From Mycolicibacterium frederiksbergense (GTDB lineage Bacteria > Actinomycetota > Actinomycetes > Mycobacteriales > Mycobacteriaceae): 64,000 nucleotides of DNA. The DNA lies in contig NZ_CP038797.1 in the NCBI RefSeq assembly GCF_012223425.1, forward strand, positions 277,438-341,437, read 5' to 3'. The position numbers and the translations under genes were made by a program. The notes beneath the pieces were generated by a model that saw nothing but the letters and a program-made list of their open reading frames with translations, was not told the origin of the DNA and ran no database searches. This document shows positions 33,788-42,554 of the stretch, piece after piece (position 1 is the first letter of the stretch; each line of letters starts with the position of its first letter).

Positions 33788-33818
33788 CCCATACCCACTG
33801 AAGGGAATGAGAACACCG

Positions 33819-34112
33819 ATGATGTCCAACCACGACGATCGCCCGGGAGGCAGCGGCCTGCTCCTCGGAGCCGGCGCCGCGCTGCTCATGGTCGCCTGTT
33901 GCGCCTTGCTCCCCATCCTCATCGCCGGTGGCGCGATCGCCGGTATCGGCGCGTTCCTCCGCAACCCGTGGGTCATCGGCGCCGGGATCGCCCTGGCGAT
34001 CCTCGCGCTGATTGCCATCTCCCGCCGCGGCGGCGGCACCGCCGGCCACGGCTGCTGCCCGCCCATGCCCACCAACGAAAACGTCGACCCGAAGGACGAG
34101 CAGAACCGATGA
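33819..34112 (+). CDS. Small MerT-like mercury membrane protein
   Basis: 97 residues with two membrane helices (about 17-37 and 43-62). The first contains a CC pair (LMVACCALLPILIAGGAIAG), as in MerT/MerF-type importers, and the tail holds HGCCPPMP, a second CC pair. This suits relay of Hg(II) to MerA. Starts at 33807, 33819 and 33822 are all possible. Its stop overlaps the next gene as ATGA. Confidence 0.7.
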   Translation: MMSNHDDRPGGSGLLLGAGAALLMVACCALLPILIAGGAIAGIGAFLRNPWVIGAGIALAILALIAISRRGGGTAGHGCCPPMPTNENVDPKDEQNR

Positions 34113-34633
34113 GAATCACCCGCCGCCACCACGCCGCGCTCTCGATCGCCGCCGTACTCGCCGCCGGATCGCTGACCCTGACCGCCTGCGGCAACAGTGC
34201 CGACCCCGCGACCGCCGGTTCCGGTTCACCCGCCACCGTGACCAGCGTCGATGGCCAGCAGATCAGCCTGCCCGCCAACGGGAAGCCCACCGCGGTGTTC
34301 TTCTTCTCCGTCGGGTGCGGCGAATGCGTCAACGGCGTCCGGTCCCTCGGCGAGGCCGCCACCACCGCCGAGAACGCCGGCACCGTGGCAAGCTTCCTCG
34401 CCGTCGACATGGACCCCGGCGAATCCAAGGCCCTGATCGGCGACTTCATGGAGTCCGTCGACGCCGAACACGTACCGGCCGCAATCGACGATGGCGCGGC
34501 ACTCTCCCGGCGATTCGAGGTGGCCGCTCTGTCCACCCTGATCGTCGTCGACGCCGACGGCACGGTGACCTTCCGCGCCACCGACCCCGACGCCGCGACG
34601 ATCACCGCCGAACTGGCAAAGGCCGGAGCCTGA
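34109..34633 (+). CDS. Thioredoxin-fold lipoprotein of the mer operon
   Basis: 174 residues. Lipoprotein signal (HAALSIAAVLAAGSLTLTAC, lipobox Cys at 27). The thioredoxin-like domain has a CGEC active site (FFFSVGCGECVNGVRSL) and cis-Pro replaced by Ser in AALSTLIVVDADG. It lies between a MerT-like protein and a CcdA-like protein, which suggests that CcdA supplies electrons across the membrane to this lipoprotein, perhaps to keep Hg-binding thiols reduced. It overlaps the upstream gene by ATGA. Confidence 0.78.
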   Translation: MRITRRHHAALSIAAVLAAGSLTLTACGNSADPATAGSGSPATVTSVDGQQISLPANGKPTAVFFFSVGCGECVNGVRSLGEAATTAENAGTVASFLAVDMDPGESKALIGDFMESVDAEHVPAAIDDGAALSRRFEVAALSTLIVVDADGTVTFRATDPDAATITAELAKAGA

Positions 34634-34636
34634 CCC

Positions 34637-35515
34637 ATGGGCGGACTGCTCACCCTCGCCTTCGCGGCCGGCATGGTCGCGCCCGTGAACCCGTGCGGGT
34701 TCGCGCTACTCCCGGCCTGGATCACCCACACCCTCGGCGACACCGATGCCTCAACGGTCCCGGTGCGGCTGCTGCGGGCGCTGCGGGCCGGTCTCGTGTT
34801 GGCGGTGGGGTTCGCCGGCACCCTCGCGGCAGCTGGCCTGGTAGTCAGCGCCGGCGCCCGAGGGCTGATTCGCGCCGCGCCGTCGCTTGGCCTGGCCGTC
34901 GGCATCCTGCTGGTGGTTCTCGGCCTGTGGATGCTAGCCGGACGCTCGGTCTCGGTGCGGGTGCCTCGGATCCCCGGCCGGGCAGCCGCGGGACTCCCAC
35001 CCACTGCCCGGATGGCTGCGTTTGGGGTCGGCTACGCGCTGGCTTCGCTGTCGTGCACGTTCGGGGTGATCCTCGCGGTCATCGCGCAGGCGCAGGCCAC
35101 CTACAGCTATGCCGGGCTCCTGCTCGTCTTCGGTGTCTACGCTGCTGGCTCGGCGACCGTCCTGCTGCTGCTCGCCCTGGCCACCGCCGCGGCAGGCAGC
35201 GGACTCACCCGCCACGTCGCGCGATTGGCCCGCCATGGCCCACGGGTCACCGCTGTCGTCCTGCTGCTCACCGGCGCCTATCTGGCCTGGTACTGGTACC
35301 CGGCGGCCACCAGCGACGCCCCGGTCGCCGCGGGCCGTGGTGGCGGACTCACTGACGTCTCCGCGGTGGTCTCCAGCTGGATCCAGACACGGGCGACACT
35401 CATCGGCGCGCTCGCTGCCGCGTCTGCGCTGGTAGTGCTGGCGCTCGGGGTTCTCCAGCGACGCCGCCGGATCCTTCGGGGGCGCCCGATGACCACGCGG
35501 GACAGCACGCAGTGA
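34637..35515 (+). CDS. CcdA/DsbD-type membrane thiol-electron carrier of the mer operon
   Basis: 292 residues with about seven membrane helices. The two conserved half-sites are visible: VAPVNPCGFALLPAW and ALASLSCTFGVILAVIAQ, each with the redox Cys. It begins 3 bp after the thioredoxin-like lipoprotein and is its likely electron donor. The stop TGA (35513-35515) coincides with the first bases of the IS21 end, so the natural C-terminus may have been altered; the last residues (RRRILRGRPMTTRDSTQ) are a plain basic tail. Confidence 0.82.
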   Translation: MGGLLTLAFAAGMVAPVNPCGFALLPAWITHTLGDTDASTVPVRLLRALRAGLVLAVGFAGTLAAAGLVVSAGARGLIRAAPSLGLAVGILLVVLGLWMLAGRSVSVRVPRIPGRAAAGLPPTARMAAFGVGYALASLSCTFGVILAVIAQAQATYSYAGLLLVFGVYAAGSATVLLLLALATAAAGSGLTRHVARLARHGPRVTAVVLLLTGAYLAWYWYPAATSDAPVAAGRGGGLTDVSAVVSSWIQTRATLIGALAAASALVVLALGVLQRRRRILRGRPMTTRDSTQ

Positions 35516-35563
35516 CAGCCCACCGGGTGCGGCGTGCGCACGAAACAGGCTCGGTTGATTGCG

Positions 35564-36373
35564 TCACCGCGACGCGTTCCCTGACCGGGTCGACGCCAGC
35601 CGGTAGGAGTCGGTACCAGTTTCGATGATGTTGCCGCCGAAGGTGAGGCGGTCGACGATGGCCGCGCACAGGCGCGGGTCCGTGAAGGTCTTGGTCCAGC
35701 CGGCGAAGCCCTCGTTGGACGCGATTGCCACGCTGTTCTTCTCCTCTCGCTCGGTGAGGACCTGGAAGAGGAGTTCGGCGCCGCGGCGGTCCAGTTCCAT
35801 GTAGCCGAGCTCGTCAATGCAGAGCAGGTCGACGCGGCCGTAACGAGCGATCGTGCGGGCCAACTGCTTCTCATCGGCTGCTTCTACAAGCTCGTTCACC
35901 AGCCTCGTGGCGAGGGTGTACTTTACCCGGAATCCCTTTTCCGCGGCTGCGGTCCCCATGCCGATGAGCAGGTGAGACTTGCCGGTGCCGGAATCCCCGA
36001 TCAGGCACAGCGGCTGGCCCTTCCGCACCCACTCGCCGGTCGCCAACTGGTGGATGGTGGCGGGGTTGATGTTCGAGTTGGCGTCGAAGTCGAAGTCCGC
36101 GAGGAACTTGCTCCGCGGGAACCCGGCGCCGTTCACGCGCCGGATGGTGGACCGACGGTCGCGGTCGTCGCACTCGGCCAGGAGCAGCTCGGCGAGGAAT
36201 CCGGTGTAGGTCAACTGGTCCTTGTTCGCCGCCGCGACCGCGTCGCCAAGCAGGGCCCGCATGGTCGGGAGCCGGAGCCTCCGGCAGGCCTGGTCGACCG
36301 CCGCTACGGCGGCTTCCTCGGTCAGGCCGCGGCGGCGGCGCAAGGTGGTGGTCACGCTGGTGACTGTGCTCAT
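35564..36373 (-). CDS. istB: IS21-family helper ATPase IstB
   Basis: 269 residues. AAA+ ATPase with Walker A CLIGDSGTGKSHLLIG and Walker B VDLLCIDELGYMELD, then the sensor region SVAIASNEGFAGW. It delivers target DNA to IstA. The start overlaps the istA stop as ATGA. Confidence 0.95.
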   Translation of the reverse strand: MSTVTSVTTTLRRRRGLTEEAAVAAVDQACRRLRLPTMRALLGDAVAAANKDQLTYTGFLAELLLAECDDRDRRSTIRRVNGAGFPRSKFLADFDFDANSNINPATIHQLATGEWVRKGQPLCLIGDSGTGKSHLLIGMGTAAAEKGFRVKYTLATRLVNELVEAADEKQLARTIARYGRVDLLCIDELGYMELDRRGAELLFQVLTEREEKNSVAIASNEGFAGWTKTFTDPRLCAAIVDRLTFGGNIIETGTDSYRLASTRSGNASR

Positions 36374-38088
36374 CGGGGTGCTCCGCTCTCATCGGGACTC
36401 ATCGGGTCGGGGTGGTGGTCGGTGCCGGTGCGGCGGCCGAGCAGTTGCTGGTATTTCTCCATCGACGGCAGCGGCCGGGTGTCGGGCGGGAGGCCGGCGA
36501 TGACCGCGGCCGGGTCGAGCAGCAGGCGTTCGGTGAGGGACACGACCTTCCGGCTGCGCTTGGCGTCGCCATCTCGTCGTTCGCCATCGCTGGGCTGCGC
36601 AACGGGATGACGGTCTGAACTGGCCCCGGTGGGCGCTGCGAGGGTGGTGTGCAGGCGTGCTTCGACCGCGACCACATCAGCTGAGACTGCACCGACGCTC
36701 ACTGCGGCGAGCAGCCCGGCTTCGACTTCGTCGGCGGCCATGGCGCGGTGCAGTAGGAGCACGTCGATCAGTTCCCGGGTGCCGACCGCATCCCCGAGCC
36801 GCCTGCGGGCGTTCGCCCAGAACGCCTCATGCGCAGGCGTGAACGCCCCCGATTCGCGGGCCTGCGCCAACGCGGTGGAGCCTGGCAATGCGCCCGGCTT
36901 ACCCTTGAGCACCTCGAGGTAGTGGTCGAGGTTCACCGACTGGCCACCCCTTGTGATGACGCGGGCGTGCCGGGCGATCTGGAGTCGGCCGTCGAACACG
37001 ACGACCTCGGATGCGCGCAAGGAGACGCGGACGCGGCGGTGGATGAACCGCGCCGGGACGGAGTACCGGGCCATGCGGACGGTGATCATCGCGGAGCGGT
37101 CGACCATCGGGTTCAGCATCAGCCCGGGGTCGAACCCCTCGACCGGGAGCGGCGCGAGGTTCTCGCGTTCGGTCGCGAAGTCCTCGCCGACGGTCCGGAT
37201 CCGCGACGAGATCCGTCGGCGGTCGTCGGCGGCGTCCAAGGCACGGACCTTCTCGTTCAGCTCGTCGAGCGAGTCGACGACGGGCATGGGCACGAGGTGC
37301 TGGCGGCGGAACCGGCCGACGTCGCCTTCCACACCGCCCTTCTCATGTGCCCCGGCGATGCCCGGCTGGCAGTAGAACGCGTCGAACCCGAAGTGAGAGC
37401 GGAACAGCACCCAGCGGTCGTTCTCTACCCGCTCACGACCGCGCGCGTTGACGACCCGGGTGACTGCGGCGGTGAGGTTGTCGTACCGGACGTGCCGGGC
37501 GGGGATGCCGCCGATCTCGTTGAACGCGGCGATGTGGCCCTCGAGGAACGCCTCTTGGCCTTGGGTGGCGTAGATCCGGTGCACCGCCTTCCCGGAGTAA
37601 CTCAACCTGAATGTGAAGAGGAAGACCTTCGTCTTCACCCCGGCCAGGATGACGTAGAGCTCGCCGAAGTCGACTTCTGCTTCTGCGCCTGGCGCGTGCT
37701 CCTGGGGGATCATGACTTCGACCCGGCGGCCAGCTTCGAGGCCGATCTGCGTGCGGCGGATGCGGACGTAGTCGCGAACCGTCGAGTACGACACCTCAAT
37801 GGCGTCGTGTTCCTCGATGAGGCGGACGTGGATCCGGCGGGCGGTGTGCCGTTGCTTCCGCGGCGCCTCAAGGTCGGCGCGGAGCATGTCGTCGATGGCC
37901 GACTTGAACGGATCCAACCGGGGCGAGGAACGCACCGGGGTCTTCCGCGGCGGTGGTTCCGCGGACGTGAGGGCCCGGCGAACGGTGCCGCGTCCGACTT
38001 GGTGCTTGCGTGCGAGCGCTCGGATCGACATGCCCTCGACCCGGGCGTCCCGACGGATCGCAGCGAACAGTTCCACACGCACCCTCAT
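36370..38088 (-). CDS. istA: IS21-family transposase IstA
   Basis: 572 residues from an ATG at 38088. N-terminal HTH (MSIRALARKHQVGRGTVRRAL), DDE core beginning EVDFGELYVILAGVKTKVFL and HVRYDNLTAAV, then the C-terminal beta-barrel (ITVRMARYSVPARFIHRRV). An in-frame GTG at 38100 is an alternative start. Intact. Confidence 0.94.
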   Translation of the reverse strand: MRVRVELFAAIRRDARVEGMSIRALARKHQVGRGTVRRALTSAEPPPRKTPVRSSPRLDPFKSAIDDMLRADLEAPRKQRHTARRIHVRLIEEHDAIEVSYSTVRDYVRIRRTQIGLEAGRRVEVMIPQEHAPGAEAEVDFGELYVILAGVKTKVFLFTFRLSYSGKAVHRIYATQGQEAFLEGHIAAFNEIGGIPARHVRYDNLTAAVTRVVNARGRERVENDRWVLFRSHFGFDAFYCQPGIAGAHEKGGVEGDVGRFRRQHLVPMPVVDSLDELNEKVRALDAADDRRRISSRIRTVGEDFATERENLAPLPVEGFDPGLMLNPMVDRSAMITVRMARYSVPARFIHRRVRVSLRASEVVVFDGRLQIARHARVITRGGQSVNLDHYLEVLKGKPGALPGSTALAQARESGAFTPAHEAFWANARRRLGDAVGTRELIDVLLLHRAMAADEVEAGLLAAVSVGAVSADVVAVEARLHTTLAAPTGASSDRHPVAQPSDGERRDGDAKRSRKVVSLTERLLLDPAAVIAGLPPDTRPLPSMEKYQQLLGRRTGTDHHPDPMSPDESGAPR

Positions 38089-38161
38089 CCCGAAACCCAC
38101 TTCCGGTGCCGCGAGGACCGCTGGATGCGGGTCCTCCTGACGCCACGGAAGTGGGTCCAGA

Positions 38162-38686
38162 TCAAGCCGTCACGACGCCACGCCGAAGCCCGGGTGGGTC
38201 CCGAATCAGACCGTCACACTGGTCCCGAATCAGACTGTCACCGCCACCCAAAGAGCGGACCGCGAGACCCAACCCTTCGCATGCGGGCAGTATCGGATCG
38301 GTGACTATTGCCTGGCCTGCGCCGGCCAGCGCTGTCACGCGTGCGGCGGTGTTAACCGCATGCCCGAAGAAATCGTTGTCACGTTCGACGGCGCTCCCGT
38401 GATGGATTCCGACTCGGAGCACGAGGAAGCCGTCTTCGGCAGCGGCGCGATCGGCCAGCGCCACGATCGTCGCCATCATCTGTTCAGGACCAGGGGCGCG
38501 CAGCATCACCGCGTCCCCCATGCTTTTCACCAGGCTGACATGAACGGTGAGCGAGTCTCGCGCGAGGTCTACCAGCCGCCCGGCGAGAAGGGCGGCTTCC
38601 TCGTCGCCGCACATCTCAGTCAAGGCCGTAAAGCCGGACAGATCGACGAAAGCGAACGTTGCGTCCGCTGCAGCGGCCTCACCCAT
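38162..38686 (-). pseudogene. Class III adenylate/guanylate cyclase-like gene, 3' end replaced by IS21
   Basis: The native part (38686 to 38241) has the cyclase homology fold: FAFVDLSGFTALTEMCGDEEA with the metal Asp, VKSMGDAVMLRAP, and GIHHGSAVERDNDFFGHAVNTAARV. After AVRSLGG the frame enters the IS21 end and ends with an unrelated tail (DSLIRDQCDG...). The family normally continues LRGV..PVELFEL, so about 10-15 residues are lost. The catalytic core is almost complete and might still fold. Substrate preference cannot be told. Confidence 0.75.
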
Positions 38687-38761
38687 GGTTGGCCATTCTC
38701 ACTCACGTCGCCCGTCGTTACAGTCGATCTGTGCGCTTCAGGCCTACCGCGGCGGCGGCCA

Positions 38762-39388
38762 TCACCGTGCACCACCGTTGACGAGCGGCTTGGTGGCGAC
38801 ACCGAGCAGATAATCGCCCCGAATGCGGGTGACAGAGCCGAGGATGAGCAGGCCGTGCCGGCGGAGTTCGTCAACAAACTGTTCAGCGGTGAAGCGGTCG
38901 TCGGTGGGATGGTCGAACAGTCGCCGGTAGGTCGGGCGGTCGAGGGCGTGTTTGGTGACCTCTTCGAAGTAGAACCGTCCACCGGGGGCGAGCACCCGCG
39001 CGGCTTCTGCCACCGCGGTACGCCACTGCGGAATGTGGTGGATGATGCCGAAGTCGAACACCGCGTCGTAGCTGTCGTCGTCAGCGTCGAGCGCGGCCCG
39101 CAGGTCCGTGGCACTGCCACGGACCAAGGTGACCCGATTTCCGCAGGGTGCCAGCCGCTTACGGGCGCGATCGATCATCGTCGGATCCAGATCGAGGGCA
39201 TCGATCCGGTCGGCGCCGAAGCGTTGTAGCACCAGCTGTGAGCCGTAGCCCGGTCCACAGCCAATCTCGAGGGCTGTACTGCCCGGCGGGATACGGCCCC
39301 CTAAGCGCAGCAGTACCGGCACTTCGTAGAAACGTTGCAGCCACCGCCGGGGCGGCGAATTGATCAGGGCAGTCTCGACCCGATTCAT
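38762..39388 (-). CDS. Class I SAM-dependent methyltransferase
   Basis: 208 residues from an ATG at 39388. SAM-binding motif I ALEIGCGPGYGSQLVLQRFG, acidic strand-2 end DALDLDPTMIDRAR, and FDFGIIHHIPQWRTAVAEAARVL. The substrate is unknown. A dyad identical in arms and spacing to the one at the arsR promoter lies 87 bp upstream (39475), so expression may respond to the same metal sensor. In-frame starts at 39445 and between lack ribosome sites. Confidence 0.85.
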   Translation of the reverse strand: MNRVETALINSPPRRWLQRFYEVPVLLRLGGRIPPGSTALEIGCGPGYGSQLVLQRFGADRIDALDLDPTMIDRARKRLAPCGNRVTLVRGSATDLRAALDADDDSYDAVFDFGIIHHIPQWRTAVAEAARVLAPGGRFYFEEVTKHALDRPTYRRLFDHPTDDRFTAEQFVDELRRHGLLILGSVTRIRGDYLLGVATKPLVNGGAR

Positions 39389-39474
39389 CAACACCTCAGA
39401 ACCCTTTCCCTTCACGGCAGCCATCGCTCTATAAGGGTGCGACATCGCCAGCTAATAATCTACATACGACGCTA

Positions 39475-39494
39475 TCATCGGTGTTTGACGATGA
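39475..39494. promoter_or_regulatory. Putative ArsR-type operator upstream of the methyltransferase
   Basis: TCATCG-N8-CGATGA, flanked by TA on the left and AA on the right. The same arms and spacing occur at 44110-44129 in the ArsR/cad promoter. Confidence 0.6.
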
Positions 39495-39553
39495 AAAGGG
39501 TGTGCGACGATCGGTCTTGTCCGGCACGCCGTCATCGGAGGTGATTCTGTCGT

Positions 39554-40699
39554 TCAGCTTGCGGATCGACCGAACCAGCGGTGTCGTCGGGTGACGGCGA
39601 ATTCGGCTTTCTCGTCGGCCAGGTCGGTGGAGGGCCCGATGAAGGGGGCGGTGGGTTTGGACCCGGAGAGGAAGTCGGCGTCGACCTTACCGACCCGTCC
39701 ATCGCCGAACTCGATGTAGCAGACCCCGCGCCCGGAATACTTGGCGGTAAATGGTGTCCCGTGCAGCTGTGCGGCGATGTGGGCGGCAACGGTGCCGGCA
39801 GCGTCTTCGGCGTAAACCCCGGCGCGGGGTACGGGTGCGTCGGCGCAGTCGCCGATGGCATACACACCAGCATGTTTGGTGGCGAGCGTGGCGGGGTCGA
39901 CGGCGATCCATCCGTCGTTGCCTCCAGCAGTCAGCCCGGAGGCGTCGATCACGTCGGGGACGCGGTGTTTGGGGATGCCGATGAACAAGTCGTAGGGCTC
40001 GGTGTCGGTGTCGGTGTGGGCTAGGTGTTGGTTCGGGTCCAGTGAATGGATCTTGGTCTCAGGCCGGTAGATGATGCAACGTTCGGCCATGGCGGTGATC
40101 AGCGCTTCGGATGTTTCCGGGGAGACCGGGATCGGAGAGGGCATGGGGCTGATCACCTTGATGGTGACGGCGTCGCGGATGCCCCGCTCGACCAAGTGGG
40201 CATGTAGCAGCAGGACTGCCTCGTAGGGTGCTGGCGGGCACTTGAAGGGGACGCTGAGGACGCCCAGCACGATGGTGCCGCTGGTGAATTCAGCGAGGCG
40301 GTCGCGCAGTCGAGCGGCGCCATCCACCGTGTAGAAGTCGTAGCCGTCCTCGGTGAAGCCAGGGGTGGCTTCGGGCTCGTAGTCGGCGCCCAGGGCGATG
40401 ACGAGGAAGTCGGGCTGATAGTCGGATTGGTCGGTGACGACGCGACGGGTGGCCGGGTCGATGGAGGTGATGCGTTCCTGGCGGAACTCCACGCCGGGCC
40501 TGGTCAGCTCGGCATACGGAATGCGGACATCCTCGGGGGTGCGATTCGTGAACAACACGTCGAGCTTGGAAAAGCCGAAGGTAAACCCGTCGTTGTGGTC
40601 GATCAGGATGACGTGCAGGTCGGCGAGGGTGTCGGAGAGTTGGGCGGCTAATTCCAGGCCGCCAAATCCGGCACCCAGGATCAGTACGGTCTTCTTCAT
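39554..40699 (-). CDS. Sulfide:quinone oxidoreductase-like flavoprotein
   Basis: 381 residues from an ATG at 40699 with AAAGAGGGA upstream. FAD site KTVLILGAGFGGLELAAQL; second Rossmann strand VTIKVISPMP; C-terminal FAD contact HAGVYAIGDCADAPVPRAG. Cys residues in PFKCPPAPYEA and near AERCIIY could form the redox site of SQR. In the context of a CstR-like repressor, a TauE-type transporter and a persulfide dioxygenase it most likely oxidises sulfide to sulfane sulfur at the membrane. It lacks a clear membrane anchor other than the hydrophobic C-terminal loops usual for the family. Confidence 0.8.
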   Translation of the reverse strand: MKKTVLILGAGFGGLELAAQLSDTLADLHVILIDHNDGFTFGFSKLDVLFTNRTPEDVRIPYAELTRPGVEFRQERITSIDPATRRVVTDQSDYQPDFLVIALGADYEPEATPGFTEDGYDFYTVDGAARLRDRLAEFTSGTIVLGVLSVPFKCPPAPYEAVLLLHAHLVERGIRDAVTIKVISPMPSPIPVSPETSEALITAMAERCIIYRPETKIHSLDPNQHLAHTDTDTEPYDLFIGIPKHRVPDVIDASGLTAGGNDGWIAVDPATLATKHAGVYAIGDCADAPVPRAGVYAEDAAGTVAAHIAAQLHGTPFTAKYSGRGVCYIEFGDGRVGKVDADFLSGSKPTAPFIGPSTDLADEKAEFAVTRRHRWFGRSAS

Positions 40700-40789
40700 T
40701 GGAGCGTCCCTCTTTCGTTGTAGTCGGACAATTGTTGATTCAGTCGGGGTCGGTACCGCACCCGAATGGGGTGGGCGCTGACGAGTGGT

Positions 40790-41094
40790 CAAATCTCGAT
40801 GGGCCGGATTGACGTCACCCCCATTGCGTCATCCCGCCCACACCTTGGTCGACACAGCGTTTCGGGCCGAAGAATCCCAGGCTTCGCGCGCCGTGAACCG
40901 GCTTCCCGACCTGCAGACGACGTAACGCAGTGTCCGGGATGTCGACGAGACGCGCGGCCAGCACCTTTGATAGGCAGCGCGCCAAGGAAATGATGCACTG
41001 GTATTCCTAGGGCTTCGCGGGCATCCGCCACCCGACTGGCCGGCCGCGCCCCGCCTGGCAGCCAACTCGTCGACGGTGACTTCACAGGTTCATT
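40790..41094 (-). pseudogene. Rhodanese gene destroyed by frameshifts
   Basis: Three minus-strand frames each hold parts of one rhodanese: VTVDELAARRGAAG (start region), VADAREALGIPVHHFLGALPI (strand with the VDxRE motif and the loop before PxGxLP), AARLVDIPDTALR, then YVVCRSGSR with the active-site Cys. No single frame contains them all, so at least two or three indels are needed. It begins 12 bp from the CstR-type operator at 41106 and reads toward the SQR gene. Confidence 0.7.
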
Positions 41095-41105
41095 CACCCT
41101 TCCTG

Positions 41106-41123
41106 TATACCCCCGCCGGTATA
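41106..41123. promoter_or_regulatory. CsoR/CstR-type operator for the minus-strand rhodanese-SQR unit
   Basis: TATACC-N6-GGTATA, equivalently ATACCC-N4-CGGTAT, one mismatch from the ATACCC-N4-GGGTAT site at 41258. It sits just upstream of the start of the rhodanese pseudogene. Confidence 0.7.
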
Positions 41124-41160
41124 CCCTGTCGATGGGTGGCGAAGTCACGGTCCGCCCTGA

Positions 41161-41577
<417 letters not shown>

Positions 41578-41633
41578 AGGATGCGTGCAGTGCCTGGTAT
41601 CGGCGTCGGAGACCGTGATGACTGACCTGCGGT

Positions 41634-42452
41634 GTGCTGCGTGAGAGCGTGCGTCCGGGCGTCGAAGCGGTGTCGCCGGTGACTGTGGTCATCACCTTGG
41701 TGCTGGGTGCGGTGATCGGGGTGCTGTTGGGGTTGCTCGGCGGCGGCGGGTCGATCCTGGCGGTCCCGGCGCTGGTCTATGCGCTCGGCCTCGGGGTCGA
41801 GCAGGCGATCCCCATGTCGCTCATCGTGGTGGCGGTGGCCTCGGCGGTGGGGGTGTTGCCCAGGTTGCGCGCTGGACAGGTGCAGTGGCGCCTGGCCGCT
41901 GTCTTCGCGGTGGCCGGCATACCGGCCGCCCTGCTCGGCAGCGCCATCGGCGAGCGCCTGCCTCAGCGGGTTCTGATGATCGGCTTCGCGATCCTCATGA
42001 TCGGCGCCGGCCTGCGAATGTTGACCGATTCCACCGACGCCGGCACTGCCTGCACCGTCGGCGATGGCGGCATCAACTGGCGTCGCTGCGCACCGCGGTC
42101 CATTCCGGCGGGCTTCGCGGTCGGCCTGCTGACCGGGCTGTTCGGTGTGGGCGGTGGATTCGTCATCATTCCCGCCCTGGTGCTGTTGCTCGGTGTGCAG
42201 ATGTCCGTCGCGATCGGCACCTCGCTGCTGATCATCGTCGCCAATTCCGCGGCCGGGGCGCTCTTTCACCTCGATGGGGCAAGCATCGACTGGTCCATTA
42301 CAGCGGCGTTCGTTGCGACTGCGATCGGCGGCTCACTGGTCGCCGGGCACTATGGCGCCAGACTCGACACCGGCCGGTTGCAACACTGGTTCGCTTACCT
42401 GGTCTTCGCCGTGGCGGCATATGTCCTGCTGGACACGCTCGTCCTGACCTAA
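41634..42452 (+). CDS. TauE/SafE-family sulfur-anion transporter
   Basis: 272 residues with about eight helices and the two family repeats GVLLGLLGGGGSILAVPALVY and LLTGLFGVGGGFVIIPALVL. In cst-type operons this protein is thought to export sulfite, thiosulfate or related sulfur anions. The GTG start at 41634 is uncertain; an internal GTG (SPVTVVITLV) is possible. Between the CstR-like repressor and the dioxygenase-rhodanese. Confidence 0.85.
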   Translation: MLRESVRPGVEAVSPVTVVITLVLGAVIGVLLGLLGGGGSILAVPALVYALGLGVEQAIPMSLIVVAVASAVGVLPRLRAGQVQWRLAAVFAVAGIPAALLGSAIGERLPQRVLMIGFAILMIGAGLRMLTDSTDAGTACTVGDGGINWRRCAPRSIPAGFAVGLLTGLFGVGGGFVIIPALVLLLGVQMSVAIGTSLLIIVANSAAGALFHLDGASIDWSITAAFVATAIGGSLVAGHYGARLDTGRLQHWFAYLVFAVAAYVLLDTLVLT

Positions 42453-42554
42453 CTGATCCCACCTTCATCAGCTGCCCCGTCCAAGAGGCTTCGATCCATA
42501 CTGGCGGGGGTGAACATACTTTCAGCAATCCAGAAACCAGAAGGGAGTCTTTTC

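Larger units (their letters stand above)
35513..38240 (-). mobile_element. IS21-family element
   Basis: About 2.73 kb with istA and istB. Both proposed ends start TGACAG. Near the right end, GTCCCGAATCAGAC occurs twice (38197-38210 and 38221-38234), typical of the repeated binding sites at IS21 ends. No matching target duplication is seen (GCAG left, CCGC right), so the ends or the history are uncertain. It truncates the cyclase to its right and abuts the CcdA gene on its left. Confidence 0.8.

Noticed and set aside
38360..39229. Long plus-strand frame opposite the methyltransferase and cyclase
   Set aside because: Antisense shadow of two recognisable genes on the minus strand.
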